Source: Euryarchaeota archaeon UBA220 (lineage in GTDB: Archaea; Thermoplasmatota; Poseidoniia; Poseidoniales; Thalassarchaeaceae). From it: 8,499 nt of DNA. Under the pieces are notes generated by a model that was not told the DNA's origin, did no database searches, and was given only the letters and a program-made list of their open reading frames with translations. This document shows, in pieces, positions 6,719 to 8,499 of the stretch. The stretch is taken from contig DAON01000091.1 of the NCBI GenBank assembly GCA_002501885.1, positions 1-8,499 of the forward strand. Reading direction: 5' to 3'. The number at the start of each line of letters is the position of its first letter. Within the stretch, counting starts at the first letter, position 1. The position numbers and the translations under genes are program-made.

Positions 6719-7927
6719 CTATCGAAGCCAAAGTGCGTCAACGGTTTCGCCTGCTCTACCGTCGGTATCTGGTGGAAGTAGAGTGAGGCCATTATGCGCA
6801 ACCATACTGTGGATATTTCCGCTGCCTTGGTGGGTGTGTGTAGTGGCAACAAGCCCGCCCTCTCCGGCCTCAATTCTGATTCTTCTCATGCAGAGTTTTT
6901 TCGGAGCTCCTTTGATGTCTTCAGATAGTTTGACTGTGACCCTATCTGCTAGACTGGGGCCAAGTTCATGGTTAGCACCCATACACTCAGCAAGCCACGG
7001 AGCGACGATTGAAATGAATACTACATGGCTGCTTACTGGATTTCCTGGTAGACCGAATAGAGGTGTGTCCTTCCAAGAACCGCAAAGTGGCGGACCGCCC
7101 GGGCGTATCCGAACTTTCCAGAATAGGGGTTGGCCTTCGTCCTCCATGAGGCGGCGTACAAGATCCCATTCGCCCATACTGACTCCTCCACTAGTTAGGA
7201 TTGCATCACACGATTCGGCGGCTTCGTTGAGTGCTGTTCTCAGTCCCTCCAGATTATCGTGAACTACATCATATCTCTTCGCTATAGCGCCCATCTTTTC
7301 GACGAGTGAGGCGATGCCATAGGAGTTTGATTCGTATATTTGACCGGGTGAGAGATTGGTACCGGGTTGGACTAATTCGTCACCGGTGCTAATCACCGCG
7401 ACTGTGGGTTTGCAGAGTGTCTCGGCCTCATGGTGACCCATAGTCGCAATGAGGGAAAGTTCGGCAGGTCCAATCAGAGTACCTGTGGGTAGGATTTCCT
7501 GGCCCTTCTGGAGGTTCTCCCCTTGTTTGCGGATATATCCCGGGCGTGCTGGTCCGAGAATCTTGACTAGCTCTCCTTCCTGGTCAGAGTCTTCGACCAT
7601 TACGATTGCATCCGCGCCAGGAGGAATTGGTGCACCTGTCATTATTCTACTGGCCTGGCCTGTAGAAACATGGGGCAGCTGCTCGCCGCCGGCACGACTA
7701 GTGCCGACTATCTTCAGAGTGGTGTCCTCTGAAGTGCAGTCTTGTGCTCGAACTGCCCAACCATCCATTGCTGAATTATCGAAAGCCGGATCGTCTACCT
7801 TGGAAGAGAGAGGTGTGGCGAGTATCCTACCACTGAGTTGTGAGAGAGGGGTTATTTCTGTTTGACGAGGGAGGTTTAGTGACCTGGTCAGAGCCAGTGC
7901 CCGCTCGAGAGTGACGCTGGTCTCCAT
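6719..7927 (-). CDS. moeA: MoeA, molybdopterin molybdenumtransferase
   Basis: Inserts molybdate into adenylated molybdopterin, the last common step of molybdenum cofactor synthesis, in the cytoplasm. The 402 residues match the family length (E. coli 411). Motifs in order: DDPAFDNSAMDGWAV (45-59), RIMTGAPIPPGADAIVMVE (94-112), YIRKQGENLQKG (131-142), the MoCF-binding part with VAVISTGDEL (176-185), IYESNS (197-202), LTSGGVSMGEWD (244-255), VRIRPGGPP (272-280) and FGLPGNPVS (291-299), then domain IV with QGSGNIHSMVAHNGLTLLP (367-385). The usual PGKP motif is PGGP here, so the Lys is Gly278. The ATG at 7927 has a weak GAAGGG six bases or so upstream. The gene is followed by the receiver-like gene on the same strand and is divergent from the TauE-like gene. 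Confidence 0.95.
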   Translation of the reverse strand: METSVTLERALALTRSLNLPRQTEITPLSQLSGRILATPLSSKVDDPAFDNSAMDGWAVRAQDCTSEDTTLKIVGTSRAGGEQLPHVSTGQASRIMTGAPIPPGADAIVMVEDSDQEGELVKILGPARPGYIRKQGENLQKGQEILPTGTLIGPAELSLIATMGHHEAETLCKPTVAVISTGDELVQPGTNLSPGQIYESNSYGIASLVEKMGAIAKRYDVVHDNLEGLRTALNEAAESCDAILTSGGVSMGEWDLVRRLMEDEGQPLFWKVRIRPGGPPLCGSWKDTPLFGLPGNPVSSHVVFISIVAPWLAECMGANHELGPSLADRVTVKLSEDIKGAPKKLCMRRIRIEAGEGGLVATTHTHQGSGNIHSMVAHNGLTLLPPDTDGRAGETVDALWLR

Positions 7928-7977
7928 GGCCCTTCGATTGCGGTTGAGTTGAAGTGTTCTTCCTATGTGGGCATCCT
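7928..7977. promoter_or_regulatory. Short divergent intergenic region between moeA and the TauE-like gene
   Basis: Only 50 bases separate the two start codons, so both promoters must lie here or reach into the opposite gene. I see no clear TATA box, -10/-35 pair, palindrome or ribosome binding site for the plus-strand gene. The region is listed by position alone. Confidence 0.35.
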
Positions 7978-8499
7978 ATGCTTTGGCATGAGTTGGGCGT
8001 GGTTCTTGTTTCACTCACAGTGATTGCTGCGCTCTACTCTTCAGTAGGTCACGGAGGGGGTTCGGGGTATCTGGCTGTACTCTCCTTGACTACAATTGCA
8101 GTTTCTGATCCTATGTGGCTCAAACAGTATGCTTGGTCGCTGAATTTGATTGTGGCGGGAATTGCTTTTTGGTATTACAGAAGAGAAGGTCACCTAGACC
8201 GGGGTTTGGCCATCCCCTTTCTGATTGGAAGTATCCCCATGGCAGCCATTGGAGGTTATCTGCAAGTTGGGGGTTTTGTGTACGATGTTTTGTTGTCGCT
8301 AGTTCTTGTTTTTGCCGCTTGGCGTCTACTTTGGAGTTCTCTTGAAGAAAAGGAAGTGGTTAGGCCGGGGGTTTACATTGCTGTTGCTTCAGGTGGGGGG
8401 ATTGGTTTTGCTAGTGGAATGATCGGTATCGGAGGAGGGATTTTTCTCTCTCCCTTGCTAATATTGCGTGGATGGGGTAATGCGAAGGAAGCGGCTGCA
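7978..8499 (+). CDS. TauE/SafE-family membrane transporter (3' end cut by window edge)
   Basis: The frame is open from the ATG at 7978 to the edge, giving 174 residues of a protein that usually has about 240-270. It is very hydrophobic, with segments at roughly 6-28, 52-66, 77-93, 103-118 and 133-163. The two family signatures are visible: YSSVGHGGGSGYLAVL (20-35) in the first repeat and GMIGIGGGIFLSPLLIL (147-163) in the second, followed by GWGNAKEAAA. These glycine-rich repeats define the TauE/SafE (DUF81, sulfite exporter) family, whose members export sulfite, sulfoacetate or other small organic anions across the cytoplasmic membrane. The substrate here cannot be read from the sequence. 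It is divergent from moeA; a link to a molybdenum-dependent sulfur enzyme would be speculation. No ribosome binding site precedes the ATG, so the start is likely but not proven. Confidence 0.88.
   Translation, partial: MLWHELGVVLVSLTVIAALYSSVGHGGGSGYLAVLSLTTIAVSDPMWLKQYAWSLNLIVAGIAFWYYRREGHLDRGLAIPFLIGSIPMAAIGGYLQVGGFVYDVLLSLVLVFAAWRLLWSSLEEKEVVRPGVYIAVASGGGIGFASGMIGIGGGIFLSPLLILRGWGNAKEAAA

Noticed and set aside
6705..7262. Open frame of 185 codons on the plus strand
   Set aside because: Antisense shadow of moeA; the product has no recognisable motif, and moeA is complete and convincing on the other strand.
1..8499. CRISPR array, tRNA/rRNA genes, insertion sequence or prophage signs
   Set aside because: No regularly spaced repeats, cloverleaf-like segments, transposase motifs or terminal inverted repeats were seen by eye; nearly every base is assigned to ordinary metabolic genes.

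Overview
The window is a densely packed piece of a prokaryotic chromosome holding eight protein genes, two of which are cut by the window edges. I see no RNA gene, mobile element, CRISPR array or repeat family. The best guess for the source is a marine planktonic prokaryote, possibly a Poseidoniales (Marine Group II) archaeon, but this is tentative. For it: a eukaryote-type OMP decarboxylase, TATA-like boxes close to the start codons of two divergent genes, and several genes without a visible ribosome binding site. Against it: strong Shine-Dalgarno sites before purQ and pyrF, and purL and pdxH types that also occur in bacteria.

Layout. Minus strand, 4408 down to the left edge: an mPGES2-like glutathione S-transferase/thioredoxin-fold protein, then a long PurL carrying a duplicated PurS-like N-terminus, then PurQ (cut by the edge). 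These genes overlap or nearly touch and look like one operon; PurS/PurL/PurQ form FGAM synthase, the fourth step of de novo purine synthesis. A 105-base AT-rich divergent promoter region (4409-4513) follows. On the plus strand, pdxH (PLP synthesis/salvage) and pyrF (last step of UMP synthesis) run in tandem. Convergent to them on the minus strand are a membrane-anchored degenerate receiver protein and, upstream of it, moeA (molybdenum cofactor). Divergent from moeA across 50 bases is the first half of a TauE/SafE-family membrane transporter that runs off the right edge.

Functionally this is mostly housekeeping cofactor and nucleotide metabolism. I did not find a convincing undescribed multi-gene system. 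The two items most worth a second look are the OMP decarboxylase homologue, which keeps the catalytic Asp/Lys residues but has replaced conserved phosphate- and ribose-contact residues, and the tail-anchored pseudo-receiver, which has lost every residue needed for phosphorylation.
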